NCBI GenBank assembly: GCA_958418815.1
Contig: CATZGB010000042.1
Coordinates: 1-23,874, forward strand
Reading direction: 5' to 3'
Source of the DNA: an uncultured Bacteroidales bacterium
GTDB lineage: Bacteria > Bacteroidota > Bacteroidia > Bacteroidales > Muribaculaceae
DNA: 23,874 nucleotides
Shown here: piece after piece, positions 15,211 through 22,131 of the stretch
How the letters are laid out: each line of letters starts with the position of its first letter
Position numbering within the stretch: position 1 is the stretch's first letter
Notes under the pieces: generated by a model
Seen by the model: only the letters and a program-made list of their open reading frames with translations
What the model was told of the DNA's origin: nothing
Databases searched by the model: none
Program-made: the position numbers and the translations under genes

Positions 15211-16275
15211 TCAGTCAGCAAGGTTATTCTGTTGTAGCCATTGGGCGACGTGTGCGGCAATAACATCGTTGTTAAGCTCCTGCATGAGAAAATGGGAATT
15301 ACCCCGGATGCCGATTTTCGGGAGTTCGACCAGTTTGGCATTGCCGCCGTGTCGATTGACTGCATTTACAAATTCACGTGCCATTTTCAGGCGGACTTCC
15401 CAGTTGCTCCCGCCCAATGTCGTGGCATTGGATTCGGGAATATAATCGCCAAAATATATAACAATTGGCTTCTTTGTAAGTTCCATGAAACTTTCAGGGG
15501 CTACCGCCACTCCGGCAAGTCCTCCCGTTAGTCCCGGCAGTGGCTCAGGCACCTCGCCTTCAGGAAAGACAAAGCCTCCAGGTTCAAGAGCCACCACTCC
15601 TTTTACCTGAGGATTGTTCATTGCCGCCATCCATCCGGGAAACCCTCCCGCCGAGTGGGTCACAAGAATATTCTCTCCGATTTTCTGCGACATAGCATCA
15701 AGAGCTGCCACATCGAGCTGATGGTTGCTCAGGTCGGGCACCATCTGCCTGAAAAAGTTGGATACACTCAGTGAATCCTTAGGAAACTGGATTCCTTCGT
15801 TCCACTGAGGCCATAGGCCCATGCGCCAGATGTCGAACCAGAACTCTTCGTCAGCCACGGGTTTTACCGTGACTTCTGCACTTGTGCGAGAGGCATGACC
15901 TCTGCCCGGAAGGTCAAGGACGTAAGTCGGGTATCCTTCGCGCAGCAGGAGAGTGGCAAAACCGTCACGCCCGTCAGGTGTGGTTTCCCAGCAAACTCCA
16001 TCGCCACCAAAACCGTGAACGAATACAAGTGGCAGGTTTTTTGCATTCACAGGTATCTGATAGCGGGCGAAAGCATGGTCGCAACGATATGTCTGACCGT
16101 CCTGAACCGGATTGGTCCAACCGGTAAATGTGTCGGGGTCAAATGTGCCGGGACGCTCAATAGTGGTGCCTCCGACCGGAAACTGCCCCTGTCGCTCAAT
16201 CATAAGCGGCTTTGTAGCAAAACTTGTTATACTCATTGCCGAAAAGATCAATAAAAATAAATGTTTCATAATCAT
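15211..16275 (-). CDS. Exported alpha/beta hydrolase
   Basis: A 354-residue alpha/beta hydrolase with a Sec signal peptide (residues 1-20, LLIFSAMSITSFA). The oxyanion region is VFVHGFGGDG (85-94), the nucleophile elbow is VTHSAGG with S208, and the base is probably His in RGNSHFLMQE close to the C terminus. The acid is likely the Asp in IYFGDYIPES. It is unlike the two GGSAG/GFSAGG esterases and closer to lipase or haloalkane-dehalogenase-like folds. Starts at 16275 or two codons later (16269) are equally plausible. It is the first gene of a two-gene minus operon and divergent from the cupin/CMD gene. Substrate unknown. Confidence 0.88.
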   Translation of the reverse strand: MIMKHLFLLIFSAMSITSFATKPLMIERQGQFPVGGTTIERPGTFDPDTFTGWTNPVQDGQTYRCDHAFARYQIPVNAKNLPLVFVHGFGGDGVCWETTPDGRDGFATLLLREGYPTYVLDLPGRGHASRTSAEVTVKPVADEEFWFDIWRMGLWPQWNEGIQFPKDSLSVSNFFRQMVPDLSNHQLDVAALDAMSQKIGENILVTHSAGGFPGWMAAMNNPQVKGVVALEPGGFVFPEGEVPEPLPGLTGGLAGVAVAPESFMELTKKPIVIYFGDYIPESNATTLGGSNWEVRLKMAREFVNAVNRHGGNAKLVELPKIGIRGNSHFLMQELNNDVIAAHVAQWLQQNNLAD

Positions 16276-16421
16276 GCTGATTGGTTAGATCTACAAAATA
16301 ACATGAAATAGTGATGTCGCGTTTTATCATTTTTTCTGCGATTACATCCAAAATCAGAGAAAGCGGAATTTTAGGTAAAAGTCTCCGTATTATTCAAAAC
16401 TACGGTTTGTTATTAGTTATG

Positions 16422-16454
16422 TAATTTTGCTCTATCTCGAATAACAGCAAAATT
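16422..16454 (+). promoter_or_regulatory. Promoter box of the cupin/CMD gene inside a 9-bp inverted repeat
   Basis: TAATTTTG at 16422-16429 matches the -7 consensus 33 bp before the ATG. AATTTTGCT (16423-16431) is repeated in inverted form as AGCAAAATT (16446-16454), so the box and the early transcript form a hairpin or operator. No good -33 element is visible. In the other direction, TTATTTTG (minus, 16301-16294) is a near match for the hydrolase operon. Confidence 0.45.
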
Positions 16455-16461
16455 CACAGTT

Positions 16462-17601
16462 ATGAAATTCAAAAAAATATTATTGGCGACTATGGCAATA
16501 ATTTCATCGTTCACGATGGTTGCTCAACAGTTTGAACAGCCATATCCAATTGGAAACGCCATGACCGGCAATCCGAATTTTATAGGCACAGCATACTTGT
16601 ATCCTCTGTCGGAGGTCAAGGAGCTGAATGTGCCGACGTTCAATGTGACCTTTGAGCCGGGCTGCCGCAATAACTGGCACCGCCACTCAGGCGGTCAGAT
16701 CCTGATTGCGACCGCAGGCATCGGTTATTATCAGGAAAAAGGAAAACCGGCACGCCGTCTATATCCGGGCGATATAGTGGAGATAGCTCCTGATGTCGAA
16801 CACTGGCACGGTGCGGCTCCCGACAGTTGGTTCGCTCATATTGCGATTGAGTGTAATCCGGGAAACAATGAAGTCACATGGCTTTCTCCGGTTTCTGATA
16901 CGGAATATGCGACCGCGACCACCGATGCGGCAAATAAATATGCCGAGGCAAACCGGGTGCTGTCTTCCCGTCAGCAGGCTATAGTGGCGATAGGAGCGTA
17001 TGCTGGCCGTGGCGACCTTCAGCACCTTGAGACGGCATTTGTGCAGGGGCTTGAAGCCGGAATGACTGTGAATGAAATCAAGGAGATACTTGTTCAGGCA
17101 TACGCCTACGCCGGTTTTCCTCGCTCGTTGCGTGCAATCCAGACATTCATGTCGGTTCTTGACCGTCGCAAAGAAGCAGGAATAAACGACACCATCGGCA
17201 AAGAATCAACCCCTGTCCCCGACATGACCGATGCCGAAAAATACAACCTTGGCAGAAAGAACCTCGCGGAACTGTCGGGTGTTCCAGCCGATGCTCCAAA
17301 AGCCGGCTATGCGGTGTTTGCCCCTGTGATTGAGAAATTTCTCAAGGAACATCTGTTTGCCGACATCTTTGCACGTGACCTTCTTTCGTGGCAGGACAGG
17401 GAACTCGCTACGGTATCAATAATCGCCGGAGTTGGCGGAGTTGAGCCAATGGCAGCGGCACACATGGGTATCTGTCTCCATCAAGGGCTTATCCCCGACC
17501 AGCTTTCAGCTTTACTAAATATCATTGAAACAGACCTCGGCCCTGAATATTCAAACCCCTTGCGACCTGTCGTAGATAAATTCAAGGATAACGGTAAATA
17601 A
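16462..17601 (+). CDS. Exported cupin plus double carboxymuconolactone-decarboxylase-like protein
   Basis: A 379-residue protein. Residues 1-22 are a Sec signal peptide (IISSFTMVAQ). Residues about 55-130 are a cupin with metal ligands H73 and H75 (NWHRHSGGQ) and H114/H116 (EHWHGAAP). Residues about 165-240 and 300-365 are two helical repeats of the carboxymuconolactone-decarboxylase (CMD/AhpD-like) type (SSRQQAIVAIGAYAGRGD and SWQDRELATVSIIAGVGG). Neither repeat has the Cys-x2-Cys of peroxidatic AhpD members. Cupin-CMD proteins often sit next to AKRs and flavodoxins, but their reaction is poorly defined. It is monocistronic, with its own promoter and a perfect terminator. Confidence 0.88.
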   Translation: MKFKKILLATMAIISSFTMVAQQFEQPYPIGNAMTGNPNFIGTAYLYPLSEVKELNVPTFNVTFEPGCRNNWHRHSGGQILIATAGIGYYQEKGKPARRLYPGDIVEIAPDVEHWHGAAPDSWFAHIAIECNPGNNEVTWLSPVSDTEYATATTDAANKYAEANRVLSSRQQAIVAIGAYAGRGDLQHLETAFVQGLEAGMTVNEIKEILVQAYAYAGFPRSLRAIQTFMSVLDRRKEAGINDTIGKESTPVPDMTDAEKYNLGRKNLAELSGVPADAPKAGYAVFAPVIEKFLKEHLFADIFARDLLSWQDRELATVSIIAGVGGVEPMAAAHMGICLHQGLIPDQLSALLNIIETDLGPEYSNPLRPVVDKFKDNGK

Positions 17602-17621
17602 ACCATAACCCCGGAAAAATC

Positions 17622-17662
17622 ACAAAGCCACTGACAGACTGCGTCTCTGTCAGTGGCTTTGT
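17622..17662 (+). terminator. Strong rho-independent terminator
   Basis: A perfect 17-bp stem, ACAAAGCCACTGACAGA at 17622-17638 with its complement at 17646-17662 and a 7-nt loop. It follows the cupin/CMD stop by 20 bp and marks the right edge of the redox gene block. Confidence 0.9.
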
Positions 17663-17946
17663 CGTATTGGATTATTATCTTGATATTTTCTCAGGGAAGC
17701 CCGGCTTTATCGGGATGCTATATTGATACAACTTGTATTTTTTTACTGTCTTAGATACACTTTTCTCATTTACTGTTCTTTTTCCGAAAAAAGAACAATT
17801 ATCTCCGATTAAAGCGAAACATAGCGCACCTATACTCTTTGTAATTTTGATTCAATTTTGGCTATCCGACACTATAAGAGTCGATGACAAATTATATCGG
17901 ACAACCCAAATCTATAATAATTTCAAATTTAATTAAAAACAGAACA
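17663..17946 (+). promoter_or_regulatory. Intergenic region upstream of the RteB-like gene
   Basis: No gene is seen. It contains a small hairpin (CCCG 17700-17703 with CGGG 17711-17714) and a perfect palindrome GTTCTTTTT (17775-17783) / AAAAAGAAC (17788-17796). A -7 box TAATTTTG at 17842-17849 would start transcription near 17855, about 90 nt before the ATG. No clear -33 element is found. The junction between the redox block and the conjugative-element genes falls here, but I see no direct repeat that would mark an attachment site. Confidence 0.5.
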
Positions 17947-19221
17947 ATGAACAAGGTACTCATTGTAGATGCCTCCGAATCAGACCGTCGGCTCATGGCG
18001 GGCTTGCTTGTCAAGTCCGGCTATGAGCCGATTGCCGTCGAGACGATGGAGGCAGCAAAAGACGAGGTGGCGAAACTGCTACCCGGCGCGGTGATTGTCG
18101 CGGACGCTTCACTCCGTGACAGCTCTGCAAAAGAGTTAATCAACTGGCAGAAGGCTGAGGGATTCACTTTCCCGGTCATCGCCATAGTAAACAACCTGAA
18201 CGGCCCCGACCTTCTTGATGTGATGAAAGGCGGCGGAGCGGTAGATGTGGTGCAACGGGCCGGTATTGACAAGCAGCTCGTTGAAACGGTAGGCAAATAC
18301 GCCAAGCCGGAGAACATCGTAATCCAGCTTGACAACGCCCTGATCCCTCGGAGAAGCAACAGCTTTCGTGAAATCGGAAAGGCAATCGGACGAGTTGCGA
18401 CCACTAACGCCAACTGTATCATTTTCGGCGAAAGCGGTATGGGCAAGGAGCAGATTGCACGACAGATCTATCTCCAAAGCTCGCGGACACAGAAGCCGTT
18501 GAAGGTTCTCGAAGCCGGAAGCGCGCCGCTTGTCGGCAAGCATGACCCGGAGTCAGACCGCAGCGAAATCTATAACCGCATCGAGGGCTACTTTCAGGAA
18601 GTGAAAGGCGGTACACTGATAATCAAGAACATCCAGTTGCTGACATTTGAGACCCAATCAGTGCTGCTGCACATTCTTGAACAGGAACACCCCGATGTGA
18701 GAATCATCAGCACTGCAAACGGAAATCTGTTGAAGATGGTAGCTGACGGTAGCTTCCGTGACAATCTTTTCTACATGCTCCGGCAGAGGAGCATTTCTGT
18801 ACCATCTCTCAGGGAATCAACGGAAGATATAGCTGATATTGCAGACTATCTTCTTCAGAGATACGCTCAAAAGAAACAGCGACCGAAACAGCATCTTGAC
18901 GCGTCTGCCATAAAGGCGTTGAAACTACATCCGTGGCCCGGCAACGTCCGGGAGCTGAAAGATGCCGTTCTTTTCGCCGCCTTCCATGCGAAAGAGGATG
19001 CCATTACCGCCGAGGACATCAGATTGGATGACGCCACTCCCGACAATGCCGAAGATTTGACACATCGAAATCCGAGGACAGAAAAGGAGAATATCATCAA
19101 AGCCTTCAATCGAGCAGGTACATGGCGAGGTGCTGCAAAACTACTCGGAGTGTCAGAGAAAACCCTCATACAACTTCGTAAAAAGCACCATATCAATTCT
19201 GACGGAGAAATCGAGGCTTGA
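17947..19221 (+). CDS. RteB-like response regulator with a degenerate AAA+ domain
   Basis: A 424-residue protein with the layout of sigma-54 activators: receiver (1-120), AAA+ (135-365) and Fis-type HTH (380-416). RteB of CTnDOT is of this type. The ATG at 17947 starts the receiver (MNKVLIVD); the upstream extension in frame is not conserved-looking. D53 is at the phosphoacceptor position, but the acidic pocket and conserved Thr are altered (IVDASESD, AIVNN). Walker A is intact (GESGMGK, 161-167). Walker B reads GGTLIIKN instead of GGTLFLDE, and the GAFTGA loop that contacts sigma-54 is missing. FRDNLFYML and WPGNVRELK remain. It probably binds DNA and perhaps ATP, but cannot remodel sigma-54 holoenzyme in the usual way. 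It lies just upstream of the putative excision operon. Confidence 0.88.
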   Translation: MNKVLIVDASESDRRLMAGLLVKSGYEPIAVETMEAAKDEVAKLLPGAVIVADASLRDSSAKELINWQKAEGFTFPVIAIVNNLNGPDLLDVMKGGGAVDVVQRAGIDKQLVETVGKYAKPENIVIQLDNALIPRRSNSFREIGKAIGRVATTNANCIIFGESGMGKEQIARQIYLQSSRTQKPLKVLEAGSAPLVGKHDPESDRSEIYNRIEGYFQEVKGGTLIIKNIQLLTFETQSVLLHILEQEHPDVRIISTANGNLLKMVADGSFRDNLFYMLRQRSISVPSLRESTEDIADIADYLLQRYAQKKQRPKQHLDASAIKALKLHPWPGNVRELKDAVLFAAFHAKEDAITAEDIRLDDATPDNAEDLTHRNPRTEKENIIKAFNRAGTWRGAAKLLGVSEKTLIQLRKKHHINSDGEIEA

Positions 19222-19248
19222 CAACCTCAGGAAATTTTGCTAACTTTG
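19218..19248 (+). promoter_or_regulatory. Promoter of the structured leader / excision-type operon
   Basis: TTG at 19218-19220, overlapping the stop codon of the RteB-like gene, and TAACTTTG at 19241-19248 with a 20-bp spacer. This fits the Bacteroidetes -33/-7 consensus. Transcription would begin near 19254. Confidence 0.6.
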
Positions 19249-19253
19249 CAGCG

Positions 19254-19473
19254 CAAAACTGCAAATAATAGTGATTGAGGAGTCAATCGCATTAACAATA
19301 TAGGATAACATAACTTCCGCATAAGTTCTATTGTAAATCTGGTACATTTAACAATCGCCGAGCTTAGCGTGATGCTTATGCTATGCTTCAAGCATAGCGT
19401 GCATACACACTATTTCGGCAACGGTTTACCAGAACCTTCAATAGAGGTAGCGTGATAATGCACGCTATTTTTG
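19254..19473 (+). ncRNA. Structured leader RNA or small RNA ending in a terminator
   Basis: About 220 nt with nested pairing. An isolated hairpin lies at 19271-19290 with loop GGAG. A long arm follows: P1 19326-19333/19439-19446, P2 TCTGGTA/TACCAGA 19338-19344/19427-19433, P3 GCCGA/TCGGC 19357-19361/19415-19419 and P4 GCTATGC/GCATAGC 19380-19386/19392-19398. Then comes a terminator stem TAGCGTG (19448-19454) / CACGCTA (19461-19467) and TTTTT. TAGCGTG occurs three times (19365, 19395, 19448), so the CACGCTA arm has alternative partners. This could be a cis attenuator of the downstream operon or a trans-acting RNA. I do not recognise a known Rfam class. Confidence 0.6.
19448..19472 (+). terminator. 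Terminator or attenuator at the end of the structured RNA
   Basis: A perfect 7-bp stem TAGCGTG / CACGCTA with loop ATAATG, followed by five T. It lies 234 bp before the next start codon, a typical place for attenuation. Confidence 0.7.
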
Positions 19474-19705
19474 CTCCATAACCAACCGAAAAACGCAGCC
19501 AAAACCTTTACCTTAGGAAAATCCCAGTTTACTGTTCACCAATCGTAAAGATTTAACTTTCAAAATATTTTACTGTCATAATATCCGACAAATCAACATA
19601 TTGGTGATATTAACCATCGTTAAACAACCCTTTTCATAATCCCTTCGGTTATAATTGCAAACGAGGCGCAATCCTCGATAAGTCTAACGTAAAACATATA
19701 ACCGC
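19474..19705 (+). other. Leader between the attenuator and the first gene
   Basis: No gene is seen. There is a near -7 match TAACTTTC at 19554-19561, another TATAATTG at 19650-19657, and a small hairpin CGAGG (19662-19666) / CCTCG (19673-19677). Either box could serve as a second promoter for the downstream operon, but neither has a good -33 element. Confidence 0.35.
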
Positions 19706-19954
19706 ATGGAGATTACAACTCCCCCAAACGCATCCGGCTTCAACAGGAAGCCCAAATCAAAGAGCGGCAAATCAGACCGTAGCCGCAAGACCCGCAACCG
19801 CAGACACGGCAACAATCCTATGGATGAACTGCCCGCGGATGCCAACGCGTGGCTGTTCGGATCAATGTTCCTCATGGCAGCCGCCAGACTTCTCGCACCG
19901 TTCTTTTCATACAGACAGGCGAAAACCACGGCACCGTCCACCACACCCGAATAA
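19706..19954 (+). CDS. Small basic protein with one membrane segment
   Basis: An 82-residue protein that I do not recognise. The first 40 residues are rich in Lys and Arg (KPKSKSGKSDRSRKTRNRR). Residues 48-68 (AWLFGSMFLMAAARLLAPFF) could span the membrane or form an amphipathic helix. It is the first frame after the structured leader, and its stop is 4 bp before the ATG of the HTH gene, so it belongs to that operon. The position corresponds to the first small gene of CTnDOT-type excision operons, but its sequence does not look like a DNA-binding excisionase. Coding status rests on spacing, a start codon and composition only. Confidence 0.6.
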   Translation: MEITTPPNASGFNRKPKSKSGKSDRSRKTRNRRHGNNPMDELPADANAWLFGSMFLMAAARLLAPFFSYRQAKTTAPSTTPE

Positions 19955-19958
19955 GCGT

Positions 19959-20342
19959 ATGGCGCAGACTACCGACAAGGACGCGGATTTCAAGACCGCC
20001 GCGCAAGCCTATGTCTCACTCGTAGAGCAGCGTGCCAGAAGCCCCTGCCTTTATCCCGCGAGAGACAGACCGCGACTGACCTTCCACGGAGAGCCTGTAA
20101 TCCTTCTCGACGACATCATAACCGGGCTTGACATCAGCGAGAAGACAATAAGGCGATACCGCGACGCAGGAAAAATCAAGGTCTATGAGAGCATAGAGGG
20201 AAACATCAAGTTCGTCCTTCAATGCGACCTCGACGAGTTTCTCGAAAAGTGCTTCATCAGTTCGTCCCATCCAGACTACAGGACTGTGAAGTGCAGAACC
20301 AACTCCGGCGGAAACGCCAAAACAACCACCACTAAATCATAA
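19959..20342 (+). CDS. Excisionase-like helix-turn-helix protein
   Basis: A 127-residue protein. I use the ATG at 19959 (MAQTTDKDAD), 4 bp after the previous stop; the longer in-frame extension overlaps that gene and is not protein-like. Residues about 50-100 contain a MerR/excisionase-type winged HTH: ILLDDIITGLDISEKTIRRY as the helix pair and DAGKIKVYESIEGNIKF as the wing. Small HTH proteins like this act as recombination directionality factors or operon regulators in Bacteroidales conjugative elements. The C-terminal tail is Thr/Lys rich. It is 6 bp before the DUF4099/DUF3945-type gene. Confidence 0.82.
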   Translation: MAQTTDKDADFKTAAQAYVSLVEQRARSPCLYPARDRPRLTFHGEPVILLDDIITGLDISEKTIRRYRDAGKIKVYESIEGNIKFVLQCDLDEFLEKCFISSSHPDYRTVKCRTNSGGNAKTTTTKS

Positions 20343-20348
20343 TTCATT

Positions 20349-21914
20349 ATGGACCAGACTCCCGATCAGCAGGAAGTGCTGATGGCCCGCGACAACACAA
20401 GCGGGAAAGTCGGGGCGGTCGTAGGGCAGAATCCCGACGGCACCCCGAAGATGGCGGACGTAGAGTCAACGCCTCTCAGTGAACTCATCAAGTTCAACAA
20501 AGGGCAGAACCCCCTCGAAGCGTTCATGTCGAATTTTCTCCGGCAGGCCAAGAACCCGACGATGTTCAGCCTTTTCAGACTGCCAGCCGACAGGTATGAA
20601 ATGGTCGCGCCCGCAATGGCGGACATTATTCAGGAAGCGGAGAAAAACGCAGAGATGCTCAGACCCTATGCGGTGGAAACGGACGTCCCCGCCCGGACAG
20701 TAAATCCTGAGCAACAGACAGTTCCTGAGCCTCCGGCTCAGCAGGAACAACAGGCAGTCGAGACACACCGGCCGCCGCAGCAGGCGCAGACCCCGGAGCC
20801 TGAACAATCAGCGCAGGCACAACAGCCCCAACAGCCTGAACAGACACCCGCGGCACCTGTCAGGAATGCCCCCATAGACGCGGATAGCATAGACTGGGAC
20901 AAGATACAGAAGCAATGGGGCATCACGCGCGAAGACCTTGAAAAATCAGGGGCACTCGACCAGATGGTCTATAACCACAAATCGCCGCAGCTTTTCACTG
21001 TGACGCCACAATTCGGCGACGAGAAGTTCTCGATTCAGGCAAAACTCTCTTTCCGTACCAACCCCGATGGCTCATACTCACTTGTGCCACATTTCGTCCG
21101 CAACGAGCCGCAGCTCGACAAGGAATACAAGGGCTATACATTCACAGGCGAGGACAAGGCCGAACTGCGCAAGACCGGCAACCTCGGCAGGGCGGTGGAA
21201 CTTGCCGACCCCAATACCGGGGAAATCAAGAGATGCCTCGTGAGCATAGACAGGCTCACCAATGAAATCGAGTCAATGCCGATAGACAACATCTATATCC
21301 GGCGCAAAGTGGCAAACATAGAACTCGATATGCAGGCTGTCGGCATACTGAAGAACGGCGGCACCATACGGGCGCAGAGCGTCGAACTGCCCAACGGCGC
21401 GAAATTTGTCGCCGACCTGCAATACAACGTATCCAAGCGTGATGTCGTTTTCGTCAACTCCGATCTCTACCGCCAGTTGCAGGAGCAGAACGGGAAGCCT
21501 CAACAGCAACAGCAGACGCAACAGAAGCCGGAAGAACGCTGGCACAATGCCGACGGCACTGTCAAACGCCTTGCCCACTGGTGTAAGATAGAGCTGAGCG
21601 AACAGCAGCAGAACGACTATCTTGCCGGTAAGAAAGTCCTCGTGGGCGAAGCCAAAGACCTGTTCGGCAACAACTGCACCGTCTATTTCCAGTATGACCC
21701 TGAAAAGCGTGCGCCGATCACCACCCGCGTATATCCTGACCGCGACAAGGTGGTGGGCATCGCCGAGGAAAGCAAGACCCAGATGGCTGTCAACAATGAC
21801 GGTGCCACAAACGAGGCTACCAAGAACGTGAAGGAGCCTCTCCAGCGCGGACAGACCGCGCCAAAGGACGAAAACCAGCAAAGGCAGCAGAAACCCAAAG
21901 GTCCCAGACCCTGA
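20349..21914 (+). CDS. DUF4099/DUF3945-type conjugative element protein
   Basis: A 521-residue protein typical of Bacteroidales conjugative transposons. Residues 1-110 are a conserved-looking N-terminal region. Residues about 119-172 are a Pro/Gln-rich linker (QQ, PEQ and QAQ runs). Residues about 180-375 match the DUF4099 pattern (IDWDKIQKQWGITREDLEKS, then LRKTGNLGRAVEL and LVSIDRLTNEI). A second Gln-rich linker follows, then a DUF3945-like segment (IELSEQQQNDYLAGKKVLV and VYFQYDPEKRAP). The function of these domains is unknown. They are often found next to topoisomerase-like genes in these elements, as here. The gene looks more GC-rich than the redox genes, by eye. Domain names come from memory of the families and were not searched. 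Confidence 0.8.
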   Translation: MDQTPDQQEVLMARDNTSGKVGAVVGQNPDGTPKMADVESTPLSELIKFNKGQNPLEAFMSNFLRQAKNPTMFSLFRLPADRYEMVAPAMADIIQEAEKNAEMLRPYAVETDVPARTVNPEQQTVPEPPAQQEQQAVETHRPPQQAQTPEPEQSAQAQQPQQPEQTPAAPVRNAPIDADSIDWDKIQKQWGITREDLEKSGALDQMVYNHKSPQLFTVTPQFGDEKFSIQAKLSFRTNPDGSYSLVPHFVRNEPQLDKEYKGYTFTGEDKAELRKTGNLGRAVELADPNTGEIKRCLVSIDRLTNEIESMPIDNIYIRRKVANIELDMQAVGILKNGGTIRAQSVELPNGAKFVADLQYNVSKRDVVFVNSDLYRQLQEQNGKPQQQQQTQQKPEERWHNADGTVKRLAHWCKIELSEQQQNDYLAGKKVLVGEAKDLFGNNCTVYFQYDPEKRAPITTRVYPDRDKVVGIAEESKTQMAVNNDGATNEATKNVKEPLQRGQTAPKDENQQRQQKPKGPRP

Positions 21915-22131
21915 AAGCCTCTCACCATCCGTCCACAATCAACATACACTGTGATTCAACCGATATGATTGCCGGGTTATGACTGTAATCCCGACCACTG
22001 AATCCACGCCACGTCCGTAAATATCCCGTCCGGCAACCATATCACCCAGACAAGTTATCCCCACGGCACGGGGATAAGGGCGACCCAATCCCCGTGCCTT
22101 CAATAAATTCACCCTAAACCCACATTAAATT
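21915..22131 (+). promoter_or_regulatory. Leader with two mutually exclusive hairpins before the topoisomerase-like gene
   Basis: TTATCCCC (22055-22062) pairs perfectly with GGGGATAA (22070-22077). The same GGGG segment also belongs to GGCACGGGGAT (22065-22075), which pairs perfectly with ATCCCCGTGCC (22088-22098). Only one can form at a time. A CGGG/CCCG hairpin lies upstream (21973-21993). The second stem has no T-run, so translational or processing control is more likely than termination. Confidence 0.5.

Noticed and set aside
17663..17946. Left end or attachment site of the conjugative element
   Set aside because: No integrase, tRNA or matching direct repeat was found in the window.
19254..19473. 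FMN riboswitch, considered because the island is rich in flavoproteins
   Set aside because: The conserved RFN core sequences are not recognisable, and the RNA precedes mobile-element genes, not flavin genes.
20700..20870. Repetitive CAG/CAA-rich stretch that might be a tandem repeat or CRISPR
   Set aside because: It encodes the Pro/Gln-rich linker of a protein; units are irregular and there are no spacers.
21273..21938. Long open frame on the minus strand (221 codons)
   Set aside because: It is a shadow of the DUF4099/DUF3945-type gene, caused by GC-rich codon usage.
22065..22098. Rho-independent terminator after the DUF4099/DUF3945-type gene
   Set aside because: The stem is strong but no T-run follows it, and an overlapping alternative stem suggests a regulatory leader.
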